Assembly (NCBI GenBank): GCA_947247005.1 | Contig: OX365944.1 | Location: forward strand, 4,104,501-4,168,500 | Origin: Spisula solida | Taxonomy: Eukaryota > Mollusca > Bivalvia > Venerida > Mactridae | Length of the DNA: 64,000 nt | Reading direction: 5' to 3' | Shown: positions 27,901-42,900 of the stretch, in pieces | Position numbering within the stretch: the first letter of the stretch is position 1 | Layout: the number at the start of each line of letters is the position of its first letter | Notes under the pieces: model-generated | Seen by the model: the letters and a program-made list of their open reading frames with translations, nothing else | Told to the model about the DNA's origin: nothing | Database searches by the model: none | Program-made: the position numbers and the translations under genes

Positions 27901-30900
27901 AATATTTTTTTGTTCGCGAGAATTTTGAATTTGCGTCATTGAAAATGTCCAATTCCCATCTTTGTATTGCTAAGTTTTCGACAGAATAATGATTTCACAT
28001 GTCAACATCCTGGCGAATACAGGCAAAAATAAAAAAAAAGTGATTAACTTACAACGTCATCATCTGTGGCGGTCAACTGGTCGATGCTAAAACCAATATT
28101 CACAGTCTCCCATACGCTGTAATCTCGTTCAGTAAACGGTTGAAACGTTGGGGCGTTTGGATTACGAGTTACGAATATAAACAGCGCAGTTTCAGCATAG
28201 TTATTGGGACGAGCTCCATCATAAGCACGGATGTATAACTGAAAACAAAATGTAAGAAATCAACATTATGTTTCAAACGAATATTGCATGAATGAATAAA
28301 ATCTCTAATTCTATTGTACGAGGGTCGTTCATTTAATACCCGGACGATCGATATTGCTGAAAAACTAATGGACTGATATTGATGAAAATTTATAAGAATA
28401 CATTCACACTATTCCTGAATTCACTTTCGAAATTTGAACTTGTTACGATGAAGGGTTTACATAATATTAGTGTTTTAATAAGTACATGTTACGCGAGTCG
28501 GCCCAAGTCGACGTCAAAATATTGTGACGTTACGCCATTTTCGCTCTTAAAACGTGTAACTTAATGACTACCCTTATGGTAACATCAACAATGCAAATGA
28601 AAAACAAATTTAATATTATTTACAAAAAGGTACTTTAAAAAGATTAGTTGCTTGATTGATCATGTATATTTTGATTGAGCGGTCATTGATTCATAGTGAC
28701 AATTAATAAAAAAATTTTAAACAAAGGCACTTACTGGCATAGTGCTATACAAATGAAGTACTCACCCTATAAGCAAGTCCATTGTAATTATCTTCAATCA
28801 AAGACTTCGTCAAGAAGACATCACCGGTTAAAGTATCAATTCTGAAGAATTCCAGACCAACAGCATCTCCAACCAAGCTGTACATCAACTGACCCTGTTA
28901 AAGTAGCGAATAGAAATATGATACGATAAATAACTCCAATCATGTGCAGGGGTCCTTCCCTGAGGCAAAATGCCCTCTACTGAAAATAAGACTCTTGTCT
29001 GTTTCAGGTACTAGCACACATCCTTAATCCAAACTGTAACATCAAACAGTATTTTATTGTTGGAATTTAGCATATGAAATTTCAAATGACCATAATGAAA
29101 CAACTTTTATTTTCTGCTGAAATGCTTATTCTTTAGGTTGCAGTAAATCTGGACTTCCGGATTATTCAGTAATTATAGGACCCCAGCATGTAACAAACAC
29201 TATTTCTCTCTTGTCATTCTGGGTATCTTTCTTTGAGCTTCTATTTCCCAATCACTGGTATGTGTCTTTTCACCTACTCTAGGCTCAGACAACGTGAATG
29301 ATCATTTTGAGACAACATCATCTCAGGAGTTATACTTCAAACACATTAACCTACTTAAGCTAACGAGAAAGCCGTGTCATGTCGAACATTTAGATTTTTG
29401 TTAATAGCACTCTTTGTACAATAATCCTGCCTGTTTATGAAATCAACGGCTGCAGATATATAGACATAAAAGGCCAGCCCCATTTTTCCCCCTGGGAAAG
29501 AATAGGCCGGCCTGATTTCCCCCAGGGAAAAACCGGCAGCGGAAAAAAAGACTGCTACACCTGGTAGCTAAATAATGTTAATACAAGTCAAGTTAAAGAC
29601 AAGAGGGGCAGACTAATTTGTTCTATCTATGTTATAGTACTGATAATTATGTATGCAAATATTTCAAAAACTACCATGCATAACAAACAAAACAGGGATA
29701 AAAGCAGAGTAATCTGCATGATAGGACCAATGTAATTTAGAGAGTAGTAAGGGGATAGATATAACTAATTTAGTTTTAAATTGAGAGAGTAGTAAAAGGG
29801 AGATAATTGACTGATGTCTCTCATTGGTTAACATCAAACAGAACACAATGCAGTCAGAATTCTACACTACCTGTCTGTCTGTATCCCGGGCCTTAACTTG
29901 TTGGGTGACAGTTGAGTTGACATCATTGGTGAACAGAATAGTTTGACTGTAAGTGCCATCCATGTCGGTATCTATAAAGAATGGTTTCGCGTCATCGGGG
30001 TTTCTTATGATCCTGATTTCCACAAAACCTTGTACCATATTACCACGTCCATCATCAGCAGTTACTGTCAGCTGTTAGAGAAAAAGGAAGAAATATTTTG
30101 AAAGAAGCGTATCCTGCCAATCTGAACATTTACTTTAAATCTTTATTTCCTTGTTATGATCAAATTCAATTTGATTAAAACAACGTTTAGAATCGTTGTA
30201 ATGATAATGCAACTGAACATATCTCTCTGTTCCACGTGATAATGTGACAAAACAAGCAACATACATGTACTTTATTTGTAAACAAGAGCACCGCCTACGA
30301 GTGTTGGACGCTCTACTTTCTCCTACTTGATAGTAACCTTGCTCAGCTGTGAGTCAAAATTCTAAGAGTTACAAGGGCAGATAACTCATAAATATAGGTC
30401 ACAGGGTTGCTGGTTTGACAAACTCATGCAAACTTTCACAATTTTAACTAAATTACTCTTTTATATATATGTATGATACATCATACATAGCAGGAAGAGA
30501 AATGGGACCCAGATTTTTTCCATTTGTGGAGAATTAGGGATTAGATGGGGTCGAGATTATGTATACTTATGTAACAGGATAACAGGGTGAGAAAAATGTT
30601 CAACCAGACAGGGGCTTGAACCCGAGACCCTTCCCTAACAGGGCGAATGCTCTACCGACTGAGCTAGCCGGCTACCTACTTAAAACCTATACACACTACT
30701 ATACTTACAGTATAATCATTTTGTGGAGCATTGAGAAGGACGTTTCTTGTCTTTATATTTCCAGTATTGTCATCCATGAAGAAGTAGTCCAAAGCGTCAT
30801 TTGTAAAGTCTACAATATTGTAGTTGATCGTATCCTATAAAAATATCATATACACAATATTAGTATTATCTCTCAACAGTTAAACATACCTTCACTCATT

Positions 30901-33900
30901 TAACACATTTATTTGTAAATATTATTCTATTCGACTATAAAGTTGTTAATGAAACTGAAAAATTATGCAATTTTATTATTTATTATGGAACTTATCGATA
31001 GTTGATTCATACATAGCAGTTTGTCATGATTAACATCCGGATATAAATGAAGAGAAAATATCCCATTGGGAGAACCATTGTAGGAAGTTGTTGAATTACT
31101 TTGCATTAACTACAAGGAGAGTCTTATAATATACATTTCAAATATACATCTTAAAGCTAGACACATTACCATGACCAACAATGGAATAACATGGAAATAA
31201 ACACATAATAAAATAAAACTTTTAATTATTCTACATTCATATAATTACACAAAACATGATAGAAAGGATCATCATTCCGTAAGACAAGCGGCTGTAAAAA
31301 TACTAGAAGGGTTTTTTGACACAAAAACATACGTTTCCCACAAAGAACCATAACTCTCAAAAACAGTTCTACCAAACATTCCTGACAATATGCACAACTA
31401 GACTTGGTACAAGCGATAATATAAATAAGGAGAGCAATTGTAAACATAGAAAAACTTAGTGACATCCATTCAGACCGATTAAGACATCCATTCAGACAGA
31501 TTAAGACATCCATTCGGACAGATTAAGACATCCAACCAGACAGACATCCAGCACAGAACATGACTCACCAATTCATGTATAAGTTGGAGACATAATTAAG
31601 ACTAAATTTCTATCCGCATAGCCGCGCAGACATGCACAATGAGCTTAAAGGTATATAATTGCCCCCACACATATTCGTTCATTCAATATTGCTGATAATA
31701 AAATCACACGCAATCAAACTACATGCAGCGACGAGTCTAAACTATTAAAATATAAGCATTGTAAAAGCAGAGCAGGTATCAATCAAACTTCATTACAAAT
31801 TGCGTCATAGTTAACTAGAAACATCAGTATGTCTCTGAAGCAAATACTAGCAATTAAAACAACAAGCAAGTAACTAATACAAAATGTTTGAAGAATGTGA
31901 CCTAACCACGAAGCAGTTTTATAGGTAACTATTATAAGCACTAAATCTCATGATGGATGCTAATTTAGTTGTTTGCATTTTAAAGTGCTTCTGGAATTAA
32001 ATTCTACTGGAATGAAGAATGGTTTGTAGCCATTAGTAAGTTGACATTACCATTTAAAGCAATATATTACAAATACAGTCTCAACTCCATCAATGTGTGA
32101 AAGTCATTTGCAGTAGAGAAATTTTGTAAAATTAAAAATTAATAGTTTGTCATATCCATTTACAACCAGTTAAAGCGCTTTCTATGTTGGCTTTGATACA
32201 CATGCCTGTATTATCTATAAGTCAACAAAGCTGCATTATTTACTCATCAAAATGGCTGAAATAATATAGCAGAATATAATGTCGAATACATAGATACATA
32301 ACAAAGTCCTAACAAACTACACACTTTCTCAGCAATGACTTTTAATGTACTCAAAGCTAAAAACTAAGTCATCCTATTTATTTTAGAATTTTCAAGCACT
32401 CAAGACTAATTATTAAATCTCCCTACTTCTATAAGACTTTTGATGCACTGAAGATAAAAATTGAATGATCCTATTTCTTTTAGACTTCTAATGCCCCCTG
32501 ACTAATTCTAGTACTTAAACCAGCTTATATCTATAAGACTTTTGAATGCATTCAGATTAATAATTTATCATGTTAAAAGAAGCAGTACCAATGGTTTGGC
32601 ATCATACCTTCAATTTCAAATGTTCTACCATGAACAAAATGAAAATTGACTGTTCATAAAGTCTCAATTAAAAACTTCGGAGAACAACTGAACAACATAT
32701 GTAGTCTATGATCAAAGGAAAAACACTTGGAAGGATCAAAATTATTTGAATTTATAACATTAGGTCATCTGCTGAGAAGGTTTTTGCCGAATGCAAGAAG
32801 AATTTAAAAATTCAGTGATTACCGAAAATCTCTACAACAGAAGGAATAGAACAGAATAGAATACGAAGCAAATCAACATTTTAAGTATCGCCAACATTTA
32901 AAGAAAAAAATCCAAGACTGACAGAAAAAGATCCATCAGTGTAAATTAGACTTGCACTACGGTGGCAAAGAGAAGCATTGGATTATCTGTTGTCATTTGA
33001 ATATCTGAACAAGTCAGGCGTACAGTTGGTGCACATAACAGTACTTCAGGTATATTACCACTAAAGTACTGACTGAGTCACACTGGTAAGAACTTTTATC
33101 TAGAAATAGTGAAATAAAATCACCTACTAATGTTATGAAGCAACAAAGAAAAGCTTAGCCAAGATCTTCTGTCAAAAAAAAATCAATCTACAGTTTGAAG
33201 GGAAAACATGGTTCAGCAAATGTTAAAACAATTTTGTGCAGTTATATGCATACTGTAGCACTCTCTGCAAAGTCAGCTAAAACAATCAATTCCACTACGA
33301 CATTGAAATGTCATTGGCTCGAGCTTGGTTCAAACTCCCTGGAGTACGTGCTAGTAAGTGCTGATCATATCTCAAACCCCCAATAAAATTCCCTATAGTA
33401 CATTTGTATCTATATTAAATTTCTACTACTTTTGACTAGAACAACCGAGCCTGGAATTTTCAGACAAATGCATATGGAGCAAACGATAGAATTCAACACA
33501 TAGCTACATTAAGGAGACAATAGCGCACAGGTAAAAACACACCTAAGTAAGGACACTATTTTAAGGTAGGCACAGTATTTTTAAGGTAGACAAAACTTAC
33601 ATCATCACCATCAACAGCTACTATGGTTCCTACAAGGGAGGATGGTACAGCTGTCTCATTAATGGAAAATTCATATCTGGAATCTGGTTCACTCCACGTT
33701 GGCGCTCGTGGATTGATGTCAACTCTGACCGTCAATTCTTGTACAGCCTGTACGTCTGGGTATGTACTATCATACGCAATCACACGTAGCTGTAAGTAGA
33801 ATCATTATTATTGTCACCCATGTTTTAGATCAATAATTAACATAATTAACATAATTAAGCCTCTCATACATGTTGAAAGTAAGTCATTTTTTCAATAAAA

Positions 33901-36900
33901 CAATTTAGGTTTACTTGAAATACGAAGAAATAAAACACATAATACTGAAGAAATAAAACACTTGGAGTTTGTTTAGCATGTATAAAATGAATAACTGTCA
34001 ATGTGCATGCATGATCATAATAAAACATACATGCCAGACCTCCCACATCATGCATGATCATAATAAAACATACATGCCAGACCTCCCACATCATGCATGA
34101 TCATAATAAAACATACATACCAGACCTCCTGCATCATGCATGATCATAATAAAACATACATGCCAGACCTCCCACATCATGCATGATCATAATAAAACAT
34201 ACATGCCAGACCTCCCACATCATGCATGATCATAATAAAACATACATACCAGACCTCCCACATCATGCATGATCATAATAAAACATACATGCCAGACCTC
34301 CCACATCATGCATGATCATAATAAAACATACATGCCAGACCTCCTGCATCATGCATGATTATAATAAAACATACATGCCAGACCTCCCACATCATGCATG
34401 ATCATAATAAAACATACATGCCAGACCTCCCACATCATGCATGATCATAATAAAACATACATGCCAGACCTCCAACATCATGCATGATCATAATAAAACA
34501 TACATGCCAGACCTCCCACATCATGCATGATCATAATAAAACATACATGCCAGACCTCCCACATCATGCATGATCATAATAAAACATACATACCAGACCT
34601 CCCACATTATGCATGATCATAATAAAACATACATACCAGACCTCCCACATTATGCATGATCATAATAAAACATACATGCCAGACCTCCCACATTATGCAT
34701 GAGTCCCACACATTTTAGACTCTATTTACGCAAGATTGAAGGCAAATTGATAAAATCTCTCACACTTCTTGGCTAAACTGGAACCTGACATTTTTTGTTT
34801 ACATTATGAAAATGATCACAAATATAAGTTTACATTGCTTCTTGAAACGTGCATGGTATTGTCATACAAGTAAAATAAGTGACAACTGCCTATACACTTC
34901 ATTAATTTCAGTCAAAGGTTTTATTATAATAAAATCTCCTACATTTCCATCACCAATTTCACGCAAAGGGGTTTGCGAAACATGGCAATAATGAAAAAAT
35001 ATCTGTATTTTCAAATTAAAACTTATAAAATGTCGTAAAACTATTTTACAGCCTACAGACACTAGCATTATTCTCAATATTTCTTGAATCATATAATTAT
35101 GTTTTTTTGTTTGGCCATGAACGCGTATAGGATATATACAGAATATCACTGCAGTGTGTTGATCTGTTGGGCCGTATTACCTCAAGTTGCTTGTGTAATG
35201 ACGTATCTCACGAGATGGCTAGGTATGGTGCAAGCAACGAGAAGTAATACGGCCCAACGGATCAACACGACTGCAGTAATATTCCCTTTATTATATACCT
35301 ACAAAAGTGAAAAAAGCACTTTTACGCGTGAAATGCATTTAATGTGCATACATTGACGTCATGAACATTGGCATATAACACGTCAGACATGCATGAAACC
35401 TATTCAGAAAACCAGACACGTTTGATATAGAAAATGCAATCTGTCGTGTTGTATTCCACTGTGCGATTTGACCTGTATTCGTGACAATACATTGCTTGAT
35501 ATATAATAAATAGACTCACCTTATAGCTAGGAACAGATTCCATTGCGGTCCCACGGATGCTGAGTTTCAGGCATATTCTACCTGTTGTGGCATTCACAGC
35601 GAACACGTACGGTGCAGGAGACATTCCAGTAAGTTCATACACTAGTTCACCCTGATTTAAAAGAAAAATGTCTGAATTTATATACTACATGTATATATTT
35701 TTTTATTTTTTTTACTACTGACGATCCCATTACGGGTGAAAGCGCTCTAGTTAATTGTATCAATACAGTTTTGCAAAGAAGAATGAAGCAAGTAGCTGTG
35801 ACGAAACGTGTCTTTTATACCTTTTTTGGCATAGATTATCTGTATTGTTGCCCATTTTTGGATATATATATATAGACTAAAAATAAAAAAGCTGCAACAA
35901 GTTATTAAATAAATTTATATATTTATACAGGTATAGGAACGTCTTGCAGGACGGCAATGTCAAATAAAAGCCAGCTACTGTAAAATCATTAATTTTTTAT
36001 GGGGGGGGGGGGGGTTAAATTTTTGTTGATTTTGTAACAAAATCTAATCCTCATGATTAATTGTCCTTCTAAATACAGAGCAAAGGTTTTCCCTTCCATG
36101 TTTTGTAATCCACTAATTTACAACCCCACAAGATTGCAGTTTACCAAAACCCACGAAATTAAATGCCCATGAAAATAAAGTGATTTTACAGTGCGCTGTT
36201 ATGACACATACATCAAGATCAGGATCTCGAGCTGACACAGTATGAATACAGTCTCCAGCCACAGCAGTCTCCCGAATGTTTGGTATACTGGTTCCAGTAG
36301 TAAACACAGGGACATCGTCCACGTTAACGGTCACAATAACATTAGCCAGTGCTTCCTTCTCATGAGCTGGTCGTCCATCGGTTGCCCTTACGAAAAACTG
36401 GAAATATAGCAAATACATAATGAATCACATTTCAACGAAAAAATCACAATATGCAAGAAGTGCTGAAGAGACAGTAAGAAATAAACATGAACTGAATATT
36501 TACATTTGGTTTGAAATTTGAAACAAACATTTAAAAAAAGTACAGAACTAGTTTCAAGTCTAGCGTCAGAGTTGTGTCTAATCAGCCGACTACACATTTA
36601 CTCCGAATAATTGAGTCGCAAGATGGCTGTTATTGATAACTAAATGAAACGGAATTCACCCATCTAGCCAAAATTAATCCTTTGGGAAAATTTGTGACTT
36701 TACAGTAATTAATTGATTTTTTTTATTTATATCATTACCACAAATTGAGTGTTTGGTTGGTCTAAAAGAACATTACTCCCTTGTGGAAATTTGTGATTTC
36801 ATAGTAATTGATTGTTTTGTTTATATCATTACCTCAAATCGAGTGGTTGGTGGGTTTATAAGACTTTTTCTTAAAGTGATTTCACCAGTTCTACTGTGAA

Positions 36901-39900
36901 TCGTGAAGTATTCATGATCCACATCATCTCCCACCAGGAAGTACTCAATTGTATCCTGTAATAAAACATAAGACAACATTTTTATATAAAAGTCACATTA
37001 TTTCTCCAAAAAATGTTTTCCTGACCATCCAGTAAATACAAAGAATTCACAAATGACCTATAATTGATGACAGATTAACACTGACGGCACTGTTCCCGAT
37101 TTACCCATCAGACACTTGGACAATTTCTAAAGCATGCATATACTTTTACGTTATAACCCTTGGTTGATAAAACTGCAGGCAATATTTGGAAGAAATAATT
37201 ATATTTCAATGCTAATATTGCTCAGCAATTAATCAATATCTAAGATTAAATCCCCAAATAGGCTGTGCCTCAGTTCGTATTATTTCAAACAAAAGAACCT
37301 AGATATTCTTGTACAACTTTTACTTTAGTAAATGCAATAAAACGTAAATAAATATTATTATTATTATCATTAATACTATTATTATTATTATTGTAATTAT
37401 TATACAAACCCCGTCAATGTCGGTAGCGTTGACAATGAAGATAAAATCAGCTAAATCCCATGTTTCATGTATTTCTCGACTGTAAGGATTAAGTTCAAAT
37501 ACGGGTCCATAGGGATTACGTGACACGAGGACACGAACAGTTCCCATGCCAATGTAGTCTGGCTCGCCAGAATCATATACTTGAACATTGAACTGCAATG
37601 TATTAGAGAATAATTATAAAACAGAAATATGATATACAGTAGCCATATCAAGCAGGCTATTTTAATTATTCATATTAAATAAAAATATAATAAATTCCAT
37701 AAAAATACTTCTTAACCTTTTAACAATGTCAGTACATGTCTTTTTTATTACATTTTAATTTAGATTATTTTGCAATAAATATAACACATCCAAGTTTTCC
37801 CAAAATTGTCCATTAACCTAAAGAAAAAACGAAAATGTGGCATAAAAGAGTAACTTTGGACATGTTGCACTGTATAAATGGTAATAAGTAAGTAACTAAA
37901 GTCTTAATTTTACAAAGCTAACATATTAACAATAATGCAATCCTCCATATGGGCCTCAGTGAAAAAGGGATACTAATGGGCTCACCTCGTATATGAGATC
38001 TCGTGAGTAGAAGAGTGAGCGTCTCAATGTCAGTTCTCCAGATGTACTGTTCAGTTCAAAGTATTGTGGGTATGGGCTAACTAGATTGTAGATGATGTCG
38101 CCCTGTGCAATAATTAAAAACATAATTATGGAAATTACGAGAAACTTTTGTAGAGGCGAATATGCCGATGATCAGAAAAAACGTGAAAGTTAGTATATGA
38201 GAAAGTAAATTGGTTTACATTAGAACAATGCAAGACATGTAGTACATAACAGATATAGAATATAACAGATGGTCCATTGTAAGACACTTTTGTTTATAAA
38301 CCTTACATTGAACTATAGGTACACTCAAGAATCAAATATTATCAAAGTACAGAACACAAAAAAGGTGGTGAAACTATGTTTGTTTTTGTTTTTTTGTTTG
38401 TTTATTATATTATATGAGGTTACTGTATATTGTATTAATGTAATTTTATTAATAGTTTATTTCTGTAAATTGAATAGTAGGTAGTTTAAACTTTTAAACT
38501 CTGTTAGCGTAGTCTTTGAAAAGCCATTGAGCTTGTTTGTAAATATGAAAATGAGTTATACAAAATAAAATATACCAAAACCTCAAAAAAAAACCTCAAA
38601 AAAAAAAAAGACATGCAGTACAACTACTGTATAGATAGAATTGGATCTCTCAGCCGTTACTTTTGGGTATCCACTATTATATAAAGTCTATAGCTAAAAA
38701 TGCAGTCACGACTCAATACTCATTTTGATCTATAGTAGAGCAACACCCTTTGAAAGGTTCTTCAAATATTGGCCATTGTTACTAGGTTGTTGCTCTAACA
38801 AAGGGCCGCACTGGAGAGGTTATGCTTTATGTCATAAACAAATTTCACAAGTTCTTTAATTCACTACATTAATCATTGCCAAGTACATATTATGAACATT
38901 GTAATTTTTGTATTACACAATAGTGGTAGACACAAAATTAGAAAGTTACTATAACATAAGTTAATTGTAATTCATTAGAGGAGTACTGGAGATAAAAACA
39001 TTTCTCCAATCTATGGCATGATATTAGAGATGTTAAAACTGTTTAGACAATCAACAAGGCATACTATGGAGCTATTACTCACAATTGGGAAATCATCAAT
39101 AGCTTCAATTCGTCCTACAAGGTATCCAGAATCCTCTGTTTCTTCCATTTGGAAGACAAATGGAGATCTGTCAAATCTTGGTGGGAAATGATCTTTCGTA
39201 ATAATGATTCTTAAATCGTCTTCAATACACTGTGCTGGTATACCATCATCGCAGGCTCTCAATCTCAACTGAATTGAATAGCATGTATTGATACAGTATT
39301 AGACATCAAGGGCTAGCAATTTATAGTTAGTAGTCAAGACAACTGGCACCCAATACACTAGCATTCAATACACTAGCACTCAACAACAAGCACTCAACAC
39401 ACTAGCACTCAACACACTAGCACTCAACACACTAGCACTCAACACACTAGCACTCAACACACTAGCACTCAACACACTAGCACTAGCACTCAACACACTA
39501 GCACTAGCATTCAATACACTAGCACTCAACACACTAGCACTCAACACACTAGCACTAGCATTCAATACACTAGCACTCAACACACTAGCATTCAACACAC
39601 TAGCACTCAACACACTAGCACTCAACACACTAGCACTCAACACACTAGCACTCAACACACTAGCACTAGCACTCAACACACTAGCACTCAACACACTAGC
39701 ATTCAATACACTAGCACTCAACACACTAGCATTCAATACACTAGCACTCAACACACTAGCACTAGCATTCAATACACTAGCACTCAACACACTAGCACTC
39801 AACACACTAGCACTCAACACACTAGCACTCAACACACTAGCACTAGCATTCAATACACTAGCACTCATCACACTAGCACTAGCATTCAATACACTAGCAC

Positions 39901-42900
39901 TCAACACACTAGCACTCAACACACTAGCACTAGCATTCAACACACTAGCACTCAACACACTAGCATTCAATACACTAGCACTCAACACACTAGCACTCAA
40001 CAAACTAGCACTCAATACACTAGCACTCAATACACTAGCACTCAACACACTAGCACTCAACAAACTAGCACTCAATACACTAGCACTCAATACACTAGCA
40101 CTCAATACACTAGCACTCAATACACTAGCACTCATCACACTAGCACTCAATACACTAGCACTCAACTCACTAGCACTCGATACACTATCACTCAATGCAT
40201 GAGCACTCAATACACTAGAACTCAATACACTAGCACTCAATACACTAGCACTTAATAAGCTATCACTCAATAGATTGATGCAGTCCCTGCCTTTCACCCT
40301 CGCTGTATAACAAATGTACATCAAGTTACTTACATCAAATGAGGAAATGTTTGCATTCAATACTGATTTCGTCAACCATATTTGTCCAGTAACAGAGTCC
40401 ATCATGAAATATTCTGAGGGTCCAGACAATAGAGCACGGTTTACCGTCTCTCCAACAATCTTATAATTGACGTTATCCTGCAATAAAAACAAGTTCTCAT
40501 TATTGTATACATATACATACTTACATAAACACATGTAGCTTAAATTCTTTAATGCACTTATTGGCTGGACTATAATGATCAGCTGACTAATAAAACAAAA
40601 GTAAAGTAAAACAATACTTGGTAAACAACACAAACTTTTAGACTTGGAGTGAATATAATGCCCTAAATACTCTATGTTTTCACTTTCAACCCAAACATCA
40701 GATGCTTGTCCTATGTTTGGTATTTTGACTATAAAATGATAAATTCCAGTACAAAATCCAGTAAATAAAAAATCATTAAATCCAGTACGAAATCACAAAA
40801 TCCAGTACAAATCCAGTATGAAATCATCAATTCTAGTACAAAGTTATCAAAGACAAGATTAATCTCTGAAATAATATATTTACATTATCTGTAAGATCTG
40901 CAGCAGATACTGCAGTCACTTCAGTTGTGTACGTTGGATGATCTTCTCGCATGTTGATCGTATCCACTGCAAATACCCAGGTAGGTGGACCTTGGTTACG
41001 ATTAACAGTCACAAACACTCTTTTCATTACCCGATTACGTGGTCGTAGTGCGTCAAATGCTTCAACAGTGAACTGCAAAACGTTTGTGTTATACATGTAT
41101 AATAGTCATGCTCGATAAGCCAAAGTATGCAAATCATTTAATCTCATTAATTAACTTTAATTGATATTAGAAATTTACTTATGTATATATGAACATGGGA
41201 AAGAATATGACATAATGTATTGCTACAACTTTTTTGTCTATTGATTTCCATGTAAGCATTTTACATGCATGTAGGGTAGGGTATAAGTAAACTTGACAGT
41301 TAAACAATAATGCATAGAATTTACAATCACAAAATTGGAGGGTTTTATTGTACAAGAGCACTCGCTTGCGGGTGCAGACACTCATCTGATTAGTGGCACT
41401 GTAAACAAGAGCTGTCCACGAACAGTGCGCTTCACTATTCGCAGCACCATGCTAGGATAGTACAATTATTATATATTCAAAACAAAATGCTTCATAACAG
41501 CAGCATTACCCTCTGCTGTGTAGAGATTGGGCTTCTAAGTCGAAAAAGGGGGATATTTTGGACAACTTATGCAGGACAGGTACCTACCCATGTGTAGGTC
41601 CTCTTGGTCATGAAGGTGAACAAATAAGCATTTCTTAGTCCAAAAGAGGGGCATCATTTCAACAAAATGCTAAATAGTTATCTTCTCCTGTGTAGGGGTT
41701 GGGGTCATGATGGTGAAGAAGTAGGCAAAGTATCAAAGCAATATATCAATTCACTTTGAAGATATAAGAGGTTAAAAAACCTGTACCTAAACTTTAACAT
41801 TTGTATTTCCAAGTCCAAAACCTACGCCTGCATATGGGTTGGGGTTATGATGGCAAACCAGTATCCAAAGTATGAAAGCAACATCTCAAAGGACTTAAAG
41901 AATATAAGAGGTTAAAAATCCTGCACCTAAACTTTAACTAAAGTGTTACCCCGCCGCGGACGCTGACGCTTGGGTGACTGCAATGGCGAACAAGTGTTGC
42001 AAGTTCAAAGCAGTAGCTTTGATAGTTATTAAGAAAAGTTGACCTTAACTAAAACATAAAACGCTGACACCGACAACGATCAAGTGATTACAATAACTCC
42101 TCTTTTTTTCCAAAAATCAGATGGGCTAACAAGTAGAGATACGTGTAACTAACTTTAACAAAAATCTTTCTTTTTAATATAATTGTTTTAAGTCTGACTG
42201 GTCAACAATATTTCTGTGATATGGAGACTGTCCAGTCACATTGTGACACAGAGAAAACCAGCAGTTACTCGTACCTGGCATTACATATGCTAAGTTAAGG
42301 TATCCAGCAAGGGAGATATACCAGTACCATTTTTTATGACTTTGGTATGTTGTAGTATGGGATCGAATCTCTCGCACTCAAAGCGAAAGCAGATCTGATT
42401 AAAAAGTAAAGTAAAAAAACATGACTGTACCATGAATGTGTTCATATTTCTGAATCCAGTCTTCAAGTTGTTTCTGACATATACGTCCATGGATTCATCG
42501 TCGAACCTCTCAATACCGAAGTAGTAACTACCCAGTCCATAATCCATCATCACATGGAATGTAATTTCACCATCCTGTGGGTTCAATCATAAAATATAGG
42601 TAAATATTCATCTCAACCAGCTCAAATAATGAACTTGCAAAAAGTACATGTCCTTCACAAAGGACCATAACTCTGGCAATAACCATTTGCCCTAAAAATC
42701 CTGACAATTATGCACAATGAGGCTTGGTATCAAGTATTCATGTGAAGTTTCATTGAGACTAATGGTATTTAAGGAGAACAAGGGCAGACAAACTCATTAA
42801 TCTATCCAGACATCCATCCCGCACAAAATCAAGATGTCTGCCCCACTACTAGTATATGTTGCAGATATAATTAGTCAACATTGTTTGATGTTGTATATGC

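Noticed and set aside
30603..30680. Functional tRNA gene
   Set aside because: The anticodon arm is mispaired and the acceptor stem weak. It continues into SINE-like sequence.
39380..40633. 417-codon minus frame with SASVL repeats including e27
   Set aside because: The e27 part is real (40334-40477). The rest is the 15-bp array after the GTAAGT donor.
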